Origin: Branchiostoma floridae
Taxonomy: Eukaryota > Chordata > Leptocardii > Amphioxiformes > Branchiostomatidae
Reading direction: 5' to 3'
DNA length: 64,000 nt
NCBI RefSeq assembly: GCF_000003815.2
Contig: NC_049995.1
Location: 3,028,788-3,092,787, forward strand
A model generated the notes under the pieces. That model worked only from the letters and a program-made list of their open reading frames with translations, had not been told where the DNA came from and did not search any database. The position numbers and the translations under genes are program-made. Each line of letters begins with the position of its first letter. Within the stretch, counting starts at the first letter, position 1. Shown piece by piece: positions 1 to 27,100 of this stretch.

Positions 1-1
1 A

Positions 2-302
2 AGCAGTATCCCTGGCAATGCCGACATCGAGCCGTATGCGGTCAGATATGAGGACGATGAAGACATGGCAGCCAGAAGAAACGCAACCAAGAACGAACGA
101 ACGCAAGATGTCAGCCCTGACGATGTCCACATTGAACCGTACGCAGTCGCATACACGGGCGGGGATGACGATACCTCCACCAGGTCAGAAAGATGCAGCT
201 CCACCACACATGGCACCGTTCTGGGGGGCAACAGTCATGCGCGTGGCGTTAGAGATCAGGCACCGATGCACGTGCAAAACGGCCCCCAACAAAACTTTGG
301 AG
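2..302 (+). CDS. NHL membrane protein, N-terminal polar exon (5' incomplete)
   Basis: The exon is open from the first bases of the window and ends at GGAG|gtaaga in phase 1. It encodes a hydrophilic, probably cytoplasmic segment with two copies of an IEPYAV motif about 40 residues apart. The true start codon is not visible: the ATG at 65 lies in the middle of the conserved stretch. Confidence 0.7.
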
Positions 303-3300
303 GTAAGATTGTCTATTGTGACCATGTGCATACAACGGCTTAGACTTTGCGTAATGGACATCGATCTTACTTGCTCTAATGTAAGTGTCAACTTTTGTCA
401 CCACCTGATGTGAATATAACATCTGTTCTACACAAAAAAATGTTAATATCTGAGGCCTTTTGCTTTACTAGTACAGTGGAAGCCAGTTAATTGCACGTCG
501 GATAAACGCACACTTCGGTCAATTGCACGGGATCCCAAAATCCCGTGGCTGTGCGGTCAAACTGGGTAACTTCGCATTATCGCACACGCCGGATAATTGC
601 ACGGGATTCACTGGCAAATTGGGTGTGCAATTAAGCGGCTTCCACTGTATTGTACTTTTTAATGCTACTTCTTTATCATTTTGATTTTTTCTCCTTTGGA
701 TGTTATTATGGTGTCCTAAAATATGCTTTTACAGGGTTGCAAGTTCGATGGGAGTACGTTGCTGCCCTCATATGCACAGCTGCTGCCCTGTTGTCATTGG
801 TCATTGGAGGCAGTTTAAGTTTCGCATTCATCAACAACAACACGCCGAATTCTCCAATGGTACGCTTTCGTATACTGCCTCTTTATGGCTTTCCCTTCTT
901 ATCTTTAGCCTGGTATTCTTCCTATTCTGGCGCTCCTTCTTTCCGCTGATAGTTTCCTTTGTTAAACTTTCTTAAAGGTCTGCTACGCAGTTTTTTGCGC
1001 TCAAATTTGAAATATTCTAGAACTAAGAAATCTCAGATTTACTACTACTTTTTGACACTTTTTGACACTTTTGTGTCATTATTTCACGTTTGCAACGTAG
1101 AGAATTAGCCTAAAAACATTTCGTCCTACGCGCGCTGTAACTTTATGATCTCCCTAGTTAGGCACCGGTGAGAATTCGAACAAGAATCAATCATCAACGG
1201 TTCGTTCGGAAGAAACAAAAGGGCTGAAACCCAGCGCGGGCGTGCAGATTCACAGGTTTTCAAACGCGCTCGCACGGCGAAAATATCGACTCCCGACATG
1301 CCTTGAATAGTGTTCCGTAACGTGGTAGGCTTGATTCAACTAACTATATAAAGAAATGGCCGGAAAATGGATTTTTTGTTTTCAGTTTGAAGCCCAAAAA
1401 CTGCGTAGCAGACCTTTAAGAAGCGGCGAGCGTTATCTCACTGGACTGCGCCAGATTGCACAAGGCTTTCACAACAATTGTGCAAACCGACCCAAATTGG
1501 AACTGATCCGTGTAATGTGTAGTCTGAAATCGTGATTTTGTTAGACATTGCATTTACAAAATAGGCGCAGAGCAGCGCGAAACAGTGTAGTTTATACATT
1601 TAATATATAGATCTGCAATTTCCAATAACCTGCTTATACGGGCTTCATATGCAATTGCGTCGCACATCAGCGAAACCACAAGAGAAAATTGGCATGTCGA
1701 CCTCGCGCATGTTGGCATAGTCTTGTGAGATAACCACTTTAGTAATGACTTTAGTATGTGCCATAGTCTTGTGAGATAACCACTTTAGTATGTGGCTCAT
1801 CAAATTCATGACAATGTCTTCCATCGAGAGCAGAAATCAAGACCAATCCATACCTCGGATCGTCCCATCTGTTGTACTTCTGGCCATGGGTGGACGACAA
1901 AACCTGAGCTGACGTCAATAGCCCCTGAGGACTTTAAGGTAAGAAGAATGCTTAACAAGCTTCTTTACTTCCAGTTTCCGATAGGTAGATGAAAGCACAT
2001 ATTTCATACTGTAAGCGTTTTGTCATGTGAAGTTAAGCAAACAAATTAATGTAAGGTGCTACGCACTCATACAAAGATGTTGCAGCCATCAAGACATTGA
2101 ATTGTCAGAAAGCTGTTTCAAATTCCTTTGAACTTCTGCATCACTTAATCTTTTATTTGTTTTAGCAAACCGATAAGATGTCGAAGGATGATGACATTAC
2201 CTTCTGATTTATCTAATTATTTACTTATATTATATTTGTTACATAAATTTTTTTAACTCAAAGTGGTACCAAAGTCTACATACCGCAACATTGGACAAGA
2301 ACCATATTTTCAATTCTCCAAGTATCTGTTACACCACTTCCTCCTTTCGTGCTGTCACTCGGGAATATCAGCACGACTTCGAACGCACAGAAACTGATTA
2401 GAATATCATTGTTTTCACACGTTATATGATGAGTTCATTCGTATTCTCTTACTAGGTCACGACTACCAGTGGTCCCTTTGGGATAACAACGCCAACGCTG
2501 TCGTCAATCTCAAGCACATTACAGGGTAATATTTTGTCTTGGACATGCTATGGTCTTGATTTTTAGTGAAGATATAGCCTTTCATCGTTAGAAAAAGGAT
2601 AGTAGACTTGGGCACCTTCTGATCTTGCCCTGTAACCGAATATGATTCAAAGGAGATGATATTCAGCATGCAGGCACCTAATATAATAATAATAATAATA
2701 ATGGTTTATTCAGAAATATCAGTTTTGCCACATTGGAGCCAAGGGCTGAATTGCGTGGGAAACTTTACTGTCATTAAAGTCGACAAAATTTAAGTAAGAT
2801 ATTGCTGATGACCTTGATTATTAAAATACATATAGCATTACACGAGTTAAAGAAATGTCGATCAAAAGCACTACTGTACGGTGCACAGATTGAAAACATC
2901 GATCAGTGACATTAACATGACCATTACAGGCCATACAGATACGAGACACTTAAATAAAAACTGTTCAAGGATATAAGGAAAATATGAACACAATAAAATG
3001 CAAATCGCGTAGATTAGGACTTATTTGGATAATTGAATAGGAAATTGTCTACTCCTCTTGTTTTTCCTAAAAAAAAAAGACTTTAATATATGTATAACGT
3101 ATTTAATTATGGGAGGTTTAACAATAAACAGACACAAGATATGCAACTGCGGACTTAACTTGTATAATTCCTACGAAAATGACCTACATTTTAAATTTTC
3201 TTTACGCAATTGTGACAGGCCTTTTTGTACCAGACCAAGTTATCATTGATCGAATCCTCTTCCTTTTACTGTAGTTTTTCATGACAATAATGACAACTCA

Positions 3301-4116
3301 GAAAAGGTTGTCCTCGTCGGAAAGGAAGGAAACACAATAATTGAAGGTCGAAGTCACCGTGGAGTGGCTGTCTCTGCTGACAACGAGATCTTCGTGACTG
3401 ATTTCCAGAAGAGAGGGGTCAATGTTTACAACATAAGCGGAGCCTACCGTCGCTTCTTCCGAACAGTCGTCCCTGGGGTCGCGGTGAAGAAAATGCAACC
3501 AAGCGATGTCGCCCTGGACGGAGAGGGTCATTTGTGGGTAGTGGGGAAGAGGAAGAATATTAATGTGAAAGCACATGTGGTGCAGTACAGACGCAATGGG
3601 CAGCCTCTGTCCACGTTTGACGTCAACTTCGTGTCCGTGAATCCTGGCATTGCAGTTGACGTGACTAACCACAAAGTCATCGTGACCAGCATGCGTGGAG
3701 TTCTGATCTACCAGTCGAACGGCTCGCTGCATCTGAGATTTGAGGAGAGACGAAAGTTCCCAGTGTCATACGTAACCACAGACAGCGAGGGAAACATCTT
3801 TGTCTCGACCCCGGGTGAAATCCAGGTCTATAATCGCTACGGGGCAAGGCTATTCACATTCAGGGCACGTGGACTACAAAAAAGATGGTCGGGTGTTTCC
3901 CGGGGAATTTGCTTGGACACTTTGGGTCGCATCATTGTGACGAAAGTGCTACCAGCCAGGGTTGACATGTATACAAGCCGTGGGGTTTTTGTCCGCACCC
4001 TCGCGAACATTACCAACCCAGCTGGTGTTGCCATGGGGCCGGACGGACAGTTGGTGGTGGCGAACGCACAGCTCCGTACTGTGACCATCTTTCCACGCCA
4101 ACTGGTATATATGTGA
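2..4116 (+). CDS. Transmembrane NHL-repeat protein (5 exons visible, 5' end outside window)
   Basis: Joined exons 2-302, 735-859, 1789-1938, 2456-2525 and 3275-4116 give 495 codons plus a stop, with matching phases at every junction. The order is a polar N-terminal part containing two copies of an I-E-P-Y-A-V motif, one hydrophobic segment (exon 735-859), a Thr/Ser/Pro-rich stalk, and a C-terminal propeller of six NHL-type repeats. NHL repeats form beta-propellers that bind protein, RNA or other ligands. Here a probable type II topology would place the propeller outside the cell (inference). There is no RING or B-box in the window, so a TRIM protein is not supported, although upstream exons could lie before base 1. 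Single-pass NHL proteins of this layout resemble a family I associate with lancelets. The ligand is unknown. Confidence 0.82.
474..647. mobile_element. MITE family A, copy 1 (TA target duplication)
   Basis: A palindromic element with ends CAGTGGAAGCC and GGCTTCCACTG, flanked by TA. The interior alternates 'aattgcac' blocks in both orientations. Related copies lie at 22277, 28565 and 37936. TA duplication and CAGT ends suggest a Tc1/mariner-type non-autonomous element. Confidence 0.8.
735..859 (+). CDS. NHL membrane protein, transmembrane exon
   Basis: Acceptor tttacag, donor ATG|gtacgc, phase 1 in and phase 0 out. It encodes about 22 hydrophobic residues (from WEYVAALICTAAALLSLVIG) followed by Asn-rich polar sequence, which fits a single membrane anchor. 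Confidence 0.78.
976..1415. mobile_element. TTAA-flanked inverted-repeat element
   Basis: Perfect terminal inverted repeats of at least 20 bp (AGGTCTGCTACGCAGTTTTT and its complement) are flanked by TTAA on both sides (972-975 and 1416-1419). TTAA duplication is typical of piggyBac-type transposons, but no transposase is present. It lies in an intron of the NHL gene. Confidence 0.75.
1789..1938 (+). CDS. NHL membrane protein, stalk exon
   Basis: Phase 0 to 0, from acceptor ccactttag to donor AAG|gtaaga. It encodes a polar, His/Thr-rich stalk ending in ELTSIAPEDFK. The acceptor sequence occurs twice (1712-1788), so the exact start is less certain than the end. Confidence 0.55.
2456..2525 (+). 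CDS. NHL membrane protein, Thr/Ser-rich stalk exon
   Basis: The acceptor is actag and the donor ACAGG|gtaata. The 70 nt run from phase 0 to phase 1 and encode a Thr/Ser-rich linker that could carry O-glycans. The phase matches the next exon exactly. Confidence 0.65.
2526..3274. other. Last intron of the NHL gene
   Basis: AT-rich intron with a short (aat)n run near 2677-2702. I see no coding or RNA signal. Confidence 0.6.
3275..4116 (+). CDS. NHL membrane protein, six-repeat propeller exon (terminal)
   Basis: A single exon after acceptor actgtag, ending with TGA at 4114-4116. It encodes six repeats of the NHL pattern (GVAV..DNEIFVTD, DVAL..GHLWVV, GIAV..HKVIVT, YVTT..GNIFVS, GICL..GRIIVT, GVAM..GQLVVA), each followed by a strand such as VxVYN or VTIF. 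A possible polyadenylation signal (aataaa) lies at 4320. Confidence 0.88.
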
Positions 4117-4458
4117 GACAACTAAAGAGCAAAAGAGAAAACAAACTTTTTCTCGGACATACTCGATACACTGGAAACAGAGCATTCTTCATTATTTTCC
4201 ATCACTGCTCAGTCACACAGCCAGGACCAAATGGTTTGATGTTTTTTTCTATCAACGAGACTTGATAAAAGCATGAAGGCTGTAGATGGGAACATAGAAC
4301 TGCTCTTACAACAGCGTAGCAATAAAAAAATATACAAGAAAGAAAAAAATAGTGGTAAGACGACAGATACATCGCCTTGGCTCAAATACCATGCTTAGTG
4401 CAGTGAATGTATCTGAGTGATTGTAGAAAACAAAATGTAATATGGTGTTGTTATTGGG

Positions 4459-4696
4459 GTTACAACAATTTTCTTCAATCAATGACTGTTTTGTAAAGGT
4501 ACAGTACATACCTCCCAAATTTTCGATGTATAACAGCACATCTTCGTCACGGGGAATGACCTAGTCTCAATCTCGCGAGAAAACGAGACTAGGCCAGGCT
4601 TGCGTGGATCATCTCCCCCCGCCTCCTTGCGGAGAAGGGGTAGGTACGTAGGACTTGGGCAGCTCCCAACCCATTGATTGAAGAAAATTGTTGTAA
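4459..4696. mobile_element. Palindromic MITE inserted in a duplicated segment
   Basis: Terminal inverted repeats of about 25 bp (gttacaacaattttcttcaa at the left, its complement at the right). A second internal palindrome surrounds 'cctagtctc'. It splits one copy of a local tandem duplication whose other copy is uninterrupted at 4830-4980. Confidence 0.65.
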
Positions 4697-5383
4697 CTGT
4701 ATGCATACGTTACTGATGAACGTCTTCAACGGTGTTGCTATTGTTTTTCTATGAATCATACTTTGAAAGACGATAATGTTCGTAGCTTTAAGTAGAACTC
4801 TGCTGACATAACTTTGTGTAAAAAAATACCATGCGCAGTGCGATGAATGTATCCGAGTGATAGTAGGAAACAAAATGCAATATGGTGTTGTTATTTTTCT
4901 ATGAATTGCATTTTGAAAGAATGAAATAATGGTGTTAGCTTTAAGCAATGTTTTTCTAACATAACTTTGTGCAAAAATATCAAGCTAGAGTTATCTTTGG
5001 GAAAGAAAAGACATAGCTTTCCAAAATGTTTAATTTTGAGACAATCAGTATTCAATATTGAGAAAATATTATAGTTTCTGTAGCTATTAGTAAATAAACT
5101 TAAATTTCACGGCCGCCAATGTTAAAGAAAGGCAGACATGACGTGTGATTTGAGTAGTCTGTGATTGGTCGCACTTCAGTGTAAAACACTTTATTGTAAT
5201 AATATGTAATCGGTTCTGCTAATTGATGTTTTTAAACTGGTCAGGCTAAATTCAAAGATTGCTTAAAACTGATATTGACAGAAAATAGATGTCAAGTGAA
5301 ACTGTAAAATAATGTTATGAAATTAATCTAATAAAAAATCCAACAAAGCATCATCAACAGCAGCTTCGCAGCAGCTGGTTATA

Positions 5384-5588
5384 CTGTAAATGAATTTTAA
5401 GTTCGCGGGGATTTAATTTCGCGGTAGCTATAGCGGGAAAAGGGACTTTCGCGGTGGTTTTAAGTTCGCGGTAGCACCATGCACTGTAGTCTCCTACTGC
5501 CATGGATAAATATTCGCGGTGGTATCAAATTAAAGTGGCGAATAAAACCGCGAACATTAAACCACCGCGAACATTTCTGCATTTACAG
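5384..5588. mobile_element. MITE family B, copy 1
   Basis: Ends CTGTAAATG and CATTTACAG flanked by TA. The interior is full of 'ttcgcggt' and 'accgcgaa' blocks arranged as a palindrome. Related copies lie at 34392 and 40926. Confidence 0.8.
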
Positions 5589-6124
5589 TATTACTCTGAA
5601 CGGCTGTCACACCTAACCTCTGAACAATCTAGCTGTAAGGTCAACAATCTAGCATGACGTCACGGCGACCCTCCTTCATGGTTGGTCGCTTTGATTTAAA
5701 TTTCCATCTAAAACAGTAATTTTATACTTTGAGGCTAGGGTAAAGGTCCTTTGTTTTAAAACAGTAACAAAGCGTATTTCTATTGCCCCCTACACATCTA
5801 ATGATACCGTTATTTTCTCTTAAGTTTCTGCACGCGCTAAAGAATACTGCCATTTTGCACTGCTTCGACACTGTCTCTTTCTGGTGAAGACGCTTGAATC
5901 AAATTTTGGCTTTATGATAACATTTTGCCTAATAACAATAGTTTGCTAGTATTTAGAAGTTACCGTCCATGGTCAGAGTCTTTATCACTTATTAAGTCAT
6001 GTTCACTGTTCATTGTTTTTACTGAAAAAAAAAACAACTGGCAAGAATATGCTTAAATTGCAGTGTTAGGTTACATTTAGGTATATCTAGACCAAGTTAG
6101 CCATGTAGGGCAAACGATATTGCA

Positions 6125-6205
6125 GCAAGTTGAGCATTATCATTATGATGATGGTGACGATGATGATGGAGATGACGATGATGATGTTGATGTAGGTGAT
6201 GTTGA
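6125..6205. repeat. (GAT)n-like triplet repeat
   Basis: Imperfect gatgatgac-type triplets immediately downstream of the Tie-like gene's stop codon, so within its 3' UTR. Confidence 0.6.
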
Positions 6206-6208
6206 TGC

Positions 6209-21752
<15,544 letters not shown>

Positions 21753-22276
21753 TTTGAAATCACATCGAGGAATGTGCTAAAGTTTATACAGCGACACCGT
21801 TCCGTGAACTGTGGTGTACTTCTAAATAGGGAATGGTGGCGAATTATGCTGGGAACTTGTGCCTGATGTGCTTTAGTGCGCATGGGTGAAGAGGGGACAC
21901 TTTTGGACATCCGTAAGTTGTCGTTGTTGCGGTAAACAAGCGTCGTTCGTTACGGTTGGATAGGTGGCAAGGGTAGGGATCGTCGGGAAATATCCGCATT
22001 TTGCTTTAAGGTCCTTTAGGGGAAATATTTCACAGTGTGTTCGTGTTGCGTATAGTCTCCAAGCAGACGTCTCAGCTGGATGACAAAAGAGAAGAATTTT
22101 GCCAGATTGGGTCAAATAAGTTGCCATGTGAATTCAGTCTGTCTTTTGCAGTATATCAAGCTATCCGCGGGTCAGTTCACTCCTAGGCCAATCAACTCCT
22201 ACTAGACTTTATTGCTAACTTAGCCAAAGTCCCCTATTCGACCAGGCCGGGGGCTGGTAGAGACTTTTAACGGGTA

Positions 22277-22452
22277 CAATAGAAGCCAGCCAATTGCACA
22301 ACGGATTAACGCACACTTCTGTTCACTGCACCGAATTCCAAAATTCGGTAGCCGGACCTGTACGGTCCAGCTGAATTCGCATTATTGCACCAGCCGGATA
22401 GTTGCATGAAATATGCTGGCAAATAGGCTGTGCAATTAAACAGCTTTTACTG
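22277..22452. mobile_element. MITE family A, copy 2
   Basis: Diverged ends of the form CAATAGAAGCC and GCTTTTACTG, with the same 'aattgcac' interior as the copy at 474. It lies inside the divergent promoter interval. Confidence 0.75.
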
Positions 22453-22489
22453 TTACAGTACTAGTATGGCGTAACTGTGGAGAGTCCGG

Positions 22490-22710
22490 CTTAGAACGAC
22501 CGTGCTGTTTGCAAACATATCGCTAGATGTCGCCCTTGCACCGTGACCTATTGTTGTCATGTGACGTGTTTGTTGACGATGAGGTCACAGCCCGAAATGG
22601 GAAGTTTTGTAGTTGTGCAAGTTCTTGCAGCTGCGTTGTCATCTTTATTGACGTGTGCGAGCTTGCAGACGTCCTTATAGCGAGTGCGGAGCTCCTCAAA
22701 GATTCTTAAG
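22490..22710 (+). other. Probable non-coding first exon of PARP4
   Basis: GC-richer sequence ends in a strong donor (TTAAG|gtacgt at 22710), and the first coding exon begins directly at an acceptor. The small reading frame inside it (22527-22709) stops just before the donor, so it would be leader sequence. The transcription start is unknown. Confidence 0.4.
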
Positions 22711-23252
22711 GTACGTAGACTGAAGGCTTATGATTACAAGTCGTAGTATAACTGATCTCTTTCATACTTCATGATGCTAGACGACTTGAGCTGCATGCTA
22801 TAGCTAGTTGCTTTGGTCATGGATATGTTTCAGAATGATGCATAAGAATTGTTGTATATAGCAATTTTCACGCTAAGGTGCAGAGATAGAATAACTGAGG
22901 GATATCAGTTAAACTTCTGACTTCTTTTTTTGCACACATCAGTAGGCCAGCGGAAATATTACAGCAGCTAGATCATTCTTGAATCGTCTCTCGCAATTTA
23001 TGTTCACTGTTACTTCCGGGTTTGGCGTTTCAAGTAAATTGTTCTTACCGGCAAGTTGTGACTTAAGCAACATTTATTCCGCGACTTTGAGACTTCATTT
23101 ATGCTCTAGTTTCAGAAAAAAAGTTTCTGTATTTTGTAGAAGGTAATTTGCATGCGCATGAGCATTGTATATATATTTAATAGCTAGAATAATATATTCA
23201 TCATACCTCTAAACGTTAACTTACAATACTTGAGTACTGTGTTATTATGAGT

Positions 23253-23360
23253 GCATGTGTGTGTGTGTGTAGCCTTCATCACAGGCTCCAGCGGGGATGA
23301 CTTTTATTTTAGGTGTGTGTGTGTGTGTGTGTGGGTGTGTGTGTGTGTGGGGGGGGGGGG
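23253..23360. repeat. (GT)n microsatellite with a poly-G run
   Basis: Two GT tracts around 23253-23271 and 23313-23349, ending in about a dozen consecutive G (to 23360). Confidence 0.9.
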
Positions 23361-23423
23361 GTCTCTAGAGTTTCAACGTTGATTAAGGCTCTCAAATGGG
23401 AAAGGTAGCTTGCCGTGGAAGGG

Positions 23424-23791
23424 CGGTCTGCCTAAACACCACAAACGACCACAAACTCAGAAACACCACAAACGACCACAAACTCAGAAACACCACAAAC
23501 GACCACAAACGACTCTAATATGCAGTGTATATGGGCCAAAAACCTTGTGTGGCGCTCTGCAAGCACGCATTCATTGACATCGCTTCCATCTTGTTACCGG
23601 CGGCCTAAGTCGTCATCACTGGTGCATACTTAGGACTTGCTGCCTTCTTTAAATTCATCGACGTACTAAACAATGTCTCCAGAGCGCCACATAAGGTTTT
23701 TGACCCATATACACTGCATATTAGAGTCGTTTGTGGTCGCTTGTGGTGTTTCTGAGTCGTTTGTGGTCGTTTGTGGTGTTTAGGCAGACCC
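23424..23791. mobile_element. Inverted-repeat element with tandem arrays in its arms
   Basis: Both arms carry tandem copies of 'aacaccacaaacgaccac' and then 'tctaatatgcagtgtatatg', as inverted repeats of over 100 bp. The octamer tggaaggg flanks both ends (23416-23423 and 23792-23799), a hAT-like 8-bp duplication. Confidence 0.75.
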
Positions 23792-24041
23792 TGGAAGGGT
23801 CCAGTTTTGCACCGCTGCTGGTGGCATTATCTAGAACCTTAGTCAACTTTGAAAGTTGCAAAGTACCCTCCACCACATGGAATAACAGCCAGCTCCATTA
23901 GAGTGACTGTAAAGGAGGCTTTAATTCATCTATGCAGGTCGGTACGCATATAATGATAAATCAAATCAACATGGTGAAGCTATGCAATTGCATTGTACCC
24001 AGCACACTGAGAGTTAACTGTTCAGGCTGCTTTGTCCTCAG

Positions 24042-24173
24042 ATGGGCGTGTTCCGTGGTTGCCAGGTAACCCTGGAGCTGACGGGTGTCACACTTCCATA
24101 TAAGGAGAAGAAGAGGCTGAGGGAACTCGTCACACAGAATGATGGCATCATCTCTTACATCATCAACAAAAAG
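24042..24173 (+). CDS. PARP4: PARP4 exon 1: start and BRCT domain, first half
   Basis: The acceptor cctcag sits directly before ATG (24042). It encodes MGVFRGC.. and a basic K-E-K-K-R-L helix, as at the N-terminus of other PARP4 proteins. Donor AAG|gtcaga, phase 0. Confidence 0.85.
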
Positions 24174-27100
24174 GTCAGAGGGCAACTGTTCATTGTCCAG
24201 TCAAAAAGCAATGCTTGAGTTGTAACTTGTAACGTATAGAGTCCAGTTGACTCTGTGTATGGATGTAATGTTTTCAGTGTGCCTGGACTTTATGTTTGAA
24301 GTTATTACAACATGTAGAATACATTGAGTACACTGTCTAAGTGGCAGGAAGTGATTGAGAAAATGGTGTCACTACAAAGGTCAGACTTCCGGGAGTGACT
24401 GGAAATAGAGTTCAGAGGTGGTAGAACTTAGCTATTTATCAGACATGGTAGACATTCCAGGTCATGGGGTCAATAGAAGAGGCCACTAAATTCATGGGGA
24501 GGCATGTTTTAGTCTGTGTTTTTCTTAGTTATATATTTTGCATCTGCTAGCTTAGAGTCTGTTCATGCAAACCTAAGGAATTTGTGAGACAAAAAAAGTA
24601 TCATTCCATGTTAGAAATAACCATTCTGTCTTTTCTGTTGACAAATTGATTTACACATTTTCTAGACTTCATTTCTGGTACTGGGGAACAAAGAAAGGAC
24701 GGACAGCTACAAATGCCGGACGGCGGTGAAACTCGGCCTGCCCGTGGTCTCGCTAGAGTACATCGAGGCCTGCGTACAGGCAGAGGAGCTGCTCCACACC
24801 GACAGCTTCCTATTGGTCGGGAAGAGCGTTGCTGACGAGTTTTCTACGGGCAAAATCGCAGGTAATTAGGCGATTACATGTAACAGATAAAGAACACAGA
24901 TGTTCTGCCGCACGATGTATGTAAGAATTTGGTGTTCAAATATCTTAATGGCATATATTTTTATATAGATTGATGCCCTATATTGTTTTTAATGTAGTAC
25001 AGTGGAGTTGTACATGTGATGTTCAGAACAATTCAGGATGTTTCCAACTGGACATCCTGCAAGTCTCAGTACAATTTGAATAAAACTTGTCAAGCTTGTC
25101 AGTAGCCTGGTATCCAGCCGTAATATAGCTCCCGAGTCTCTTCTCTCCTCTCTGCAATTGCAATTGCAAAGAGGAGAGAAGAGATTCGGGAGCTATATTA
25201 CGGCTGGATACTAGGCTAGCTTGTCAGGTAACAGAATTCACCTCAACTGCTTCAAGTCAATCTATGGATCTAAAGCAGGGCTTTAGCCAGCTCGAATTTT
25301 TTTTCCGTCAGCCAATTACAATCGTCGCGAAAACCGCGAAAATTAGTTAGAAGGACTGAACTGAGACCTTGAAAAACGGGTTTTAATGAGATTATCGTAT
25401 GCGAAAGGGCGCCGACACACATTGTCAACAATCATAACAATAGCAAAACAAACAGTGTGTGGCTTTTATGGCCGTGGACAGCGTCCCTAAGCCGCCTGTA
25501 GCTTCCACCAAGGATTTTTGTCCGTCAAGGTTGACGGATCGGTTTAAAAATTTTTCCGTCAGACGCAGCACATTTCCGTCAATTGACGGAAAAACGGATG
25601 CTGGCTAGAGCCCTGATCTAAAGTGACATGAATTTAAGTTTTGGCTGCCTTTCAAAGCAAATAATATCCAAATACATCATAAGTGTCAGGAAGATATATG
25701 AATTTCTACTACTAGAATCAATGTTTTTTTCTAGCCATATTGCATTCTCTATCCTGACATGCATTGGTTTATTGGTTGATATTAAGTTTAAGATAACTAT
25801 ATGACATGACTTATAAATCCTTACCTAATATTCCAGCCCCAAGAAGCCTGAAGCAGGCAGAAGTAAAGAAGGTGACCGTAGACATCAACAAAATCAAGTA
25901 AGGTGTCTTATTTTGACCAATCAGGGTCTTTCAATTCGTTATGATTATTGAATTGATTAAATGCGAAATGCAAGTAAAGTTTCTTAGTTTACCAGATCAT
26001 CATCTTATCGTTCCGTGCCAGTACTGCACTAAGTTTACCAGATAAAATTGTAGTCACAAAAGCTGAAATGTTTCACGGAGTTATGGATCTTTGATTTCTA
26101 TGTTTATCATGTTTACCCATTTAAGGGTGTGGAAACAAGGAGAAAATGGTCCAGATGGAGCTTTCAAACCTGTGTACTCCAAAGATACCAGAGGAGATCA
26201 TCACTTGGTAGACGGAAAATTTGAGGTGGCCAAGTATGTCTTCTTACAGGTCAGTGTGAGATTTAAATTCCATGCAGAGTTTTCTCTAGGAAAAATTTGC
26301 AAGCGGGAGCGCCAAAAAGCAGTTTCTGACATTGCAAGCAACTGGATATGGTTTTGGAAACAGTCAGACGTGCAAATGGGAGCATTGCATTAGCGAGTGG
26401 AGTGACCAACCTGGTAGCCTGGATACCATACCCCAACCTCAAAAATATCTTTTTGTGTTGGGGTCTGGCAGGATGGCTGTAGAAACGTTCTTGAAGGCCC
26501 TTGATCAGAGGGAGGAGAACCTAGGATTAATGACCACTCACACCACAGGTAGCCAGCTACAACACACCACAGTTGGTCAGCAGGCTATCACAGTAGCCAG
26601 ATGGTAGCGAATCAGGTACTTAGTGGTCACTGTTATGGATTCAAAAAATACAGTTGGGGGTCTTTAACCAATCATGGTAGGGGTGTAGTACCTCCTGCTG
26701 ATCCTCCTGCTGTTCTATTGGTGGAGTTTTTTGCCCACTATAAGGGGCAAAATTGAGAAGGCTGCCTATGCCATCCGTCCAGACCCTTGCACGATAGATA
26801 CTTGAGATCGGGCTGGGGTGTGGTAACCGGGCTACCAACCTGGGAGATGATGTGGAAGTTAAATTGGAGGATTCTTAGCCTTCCTGAGGTGTAAACATTA
26901 CTGTCAGACATATTGAAGGCTTTGACCACTGGAGTCGATCAGTCAAAAATTTCAAAAAGTCCAGCTTCTTGTGTTGGAAAATACAGTTTATATCAGAAAA
27001 TAAGACAATACTGCTTCCAGTTCAAGACTTTATCACTATGTTACTTCTCATCAGCCTTAAGACAAGGATTTCAAATCTTATACGTTTCAAGTGAAATTCT

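Larger units (their letters stand above)
4117..6208. other. Convergent intergenic region
   Basis: This lies between the ends of two genes transcribed towards each other. It holds 3' UTR sequence, a partial tandem duplication (about 4388-4460 with 4697-4830, against 4830-4980), MITEs at 4459 and 5384, and simple repeats. No further gene was seen. Confidence 0.6.
21753..22710. promoter_or_regulatory. Divergent promoter region between the Tie-like gene and PARP4
   Basis: The signal-peptide ATG of the minus-strand gene and the probable PARP4 leader exon face away from each other within about 1 kb. The interval includes a family A MITE. No TATA box could be assigned with confidence. Confidence 0.45.

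Noticed and set aside
22527-22709. 60-codon frame near the PARP4 promoter
   Set aside because: It stops just before a strong donor and resembles no PARP4 N-terminus; more likely leader sequence.
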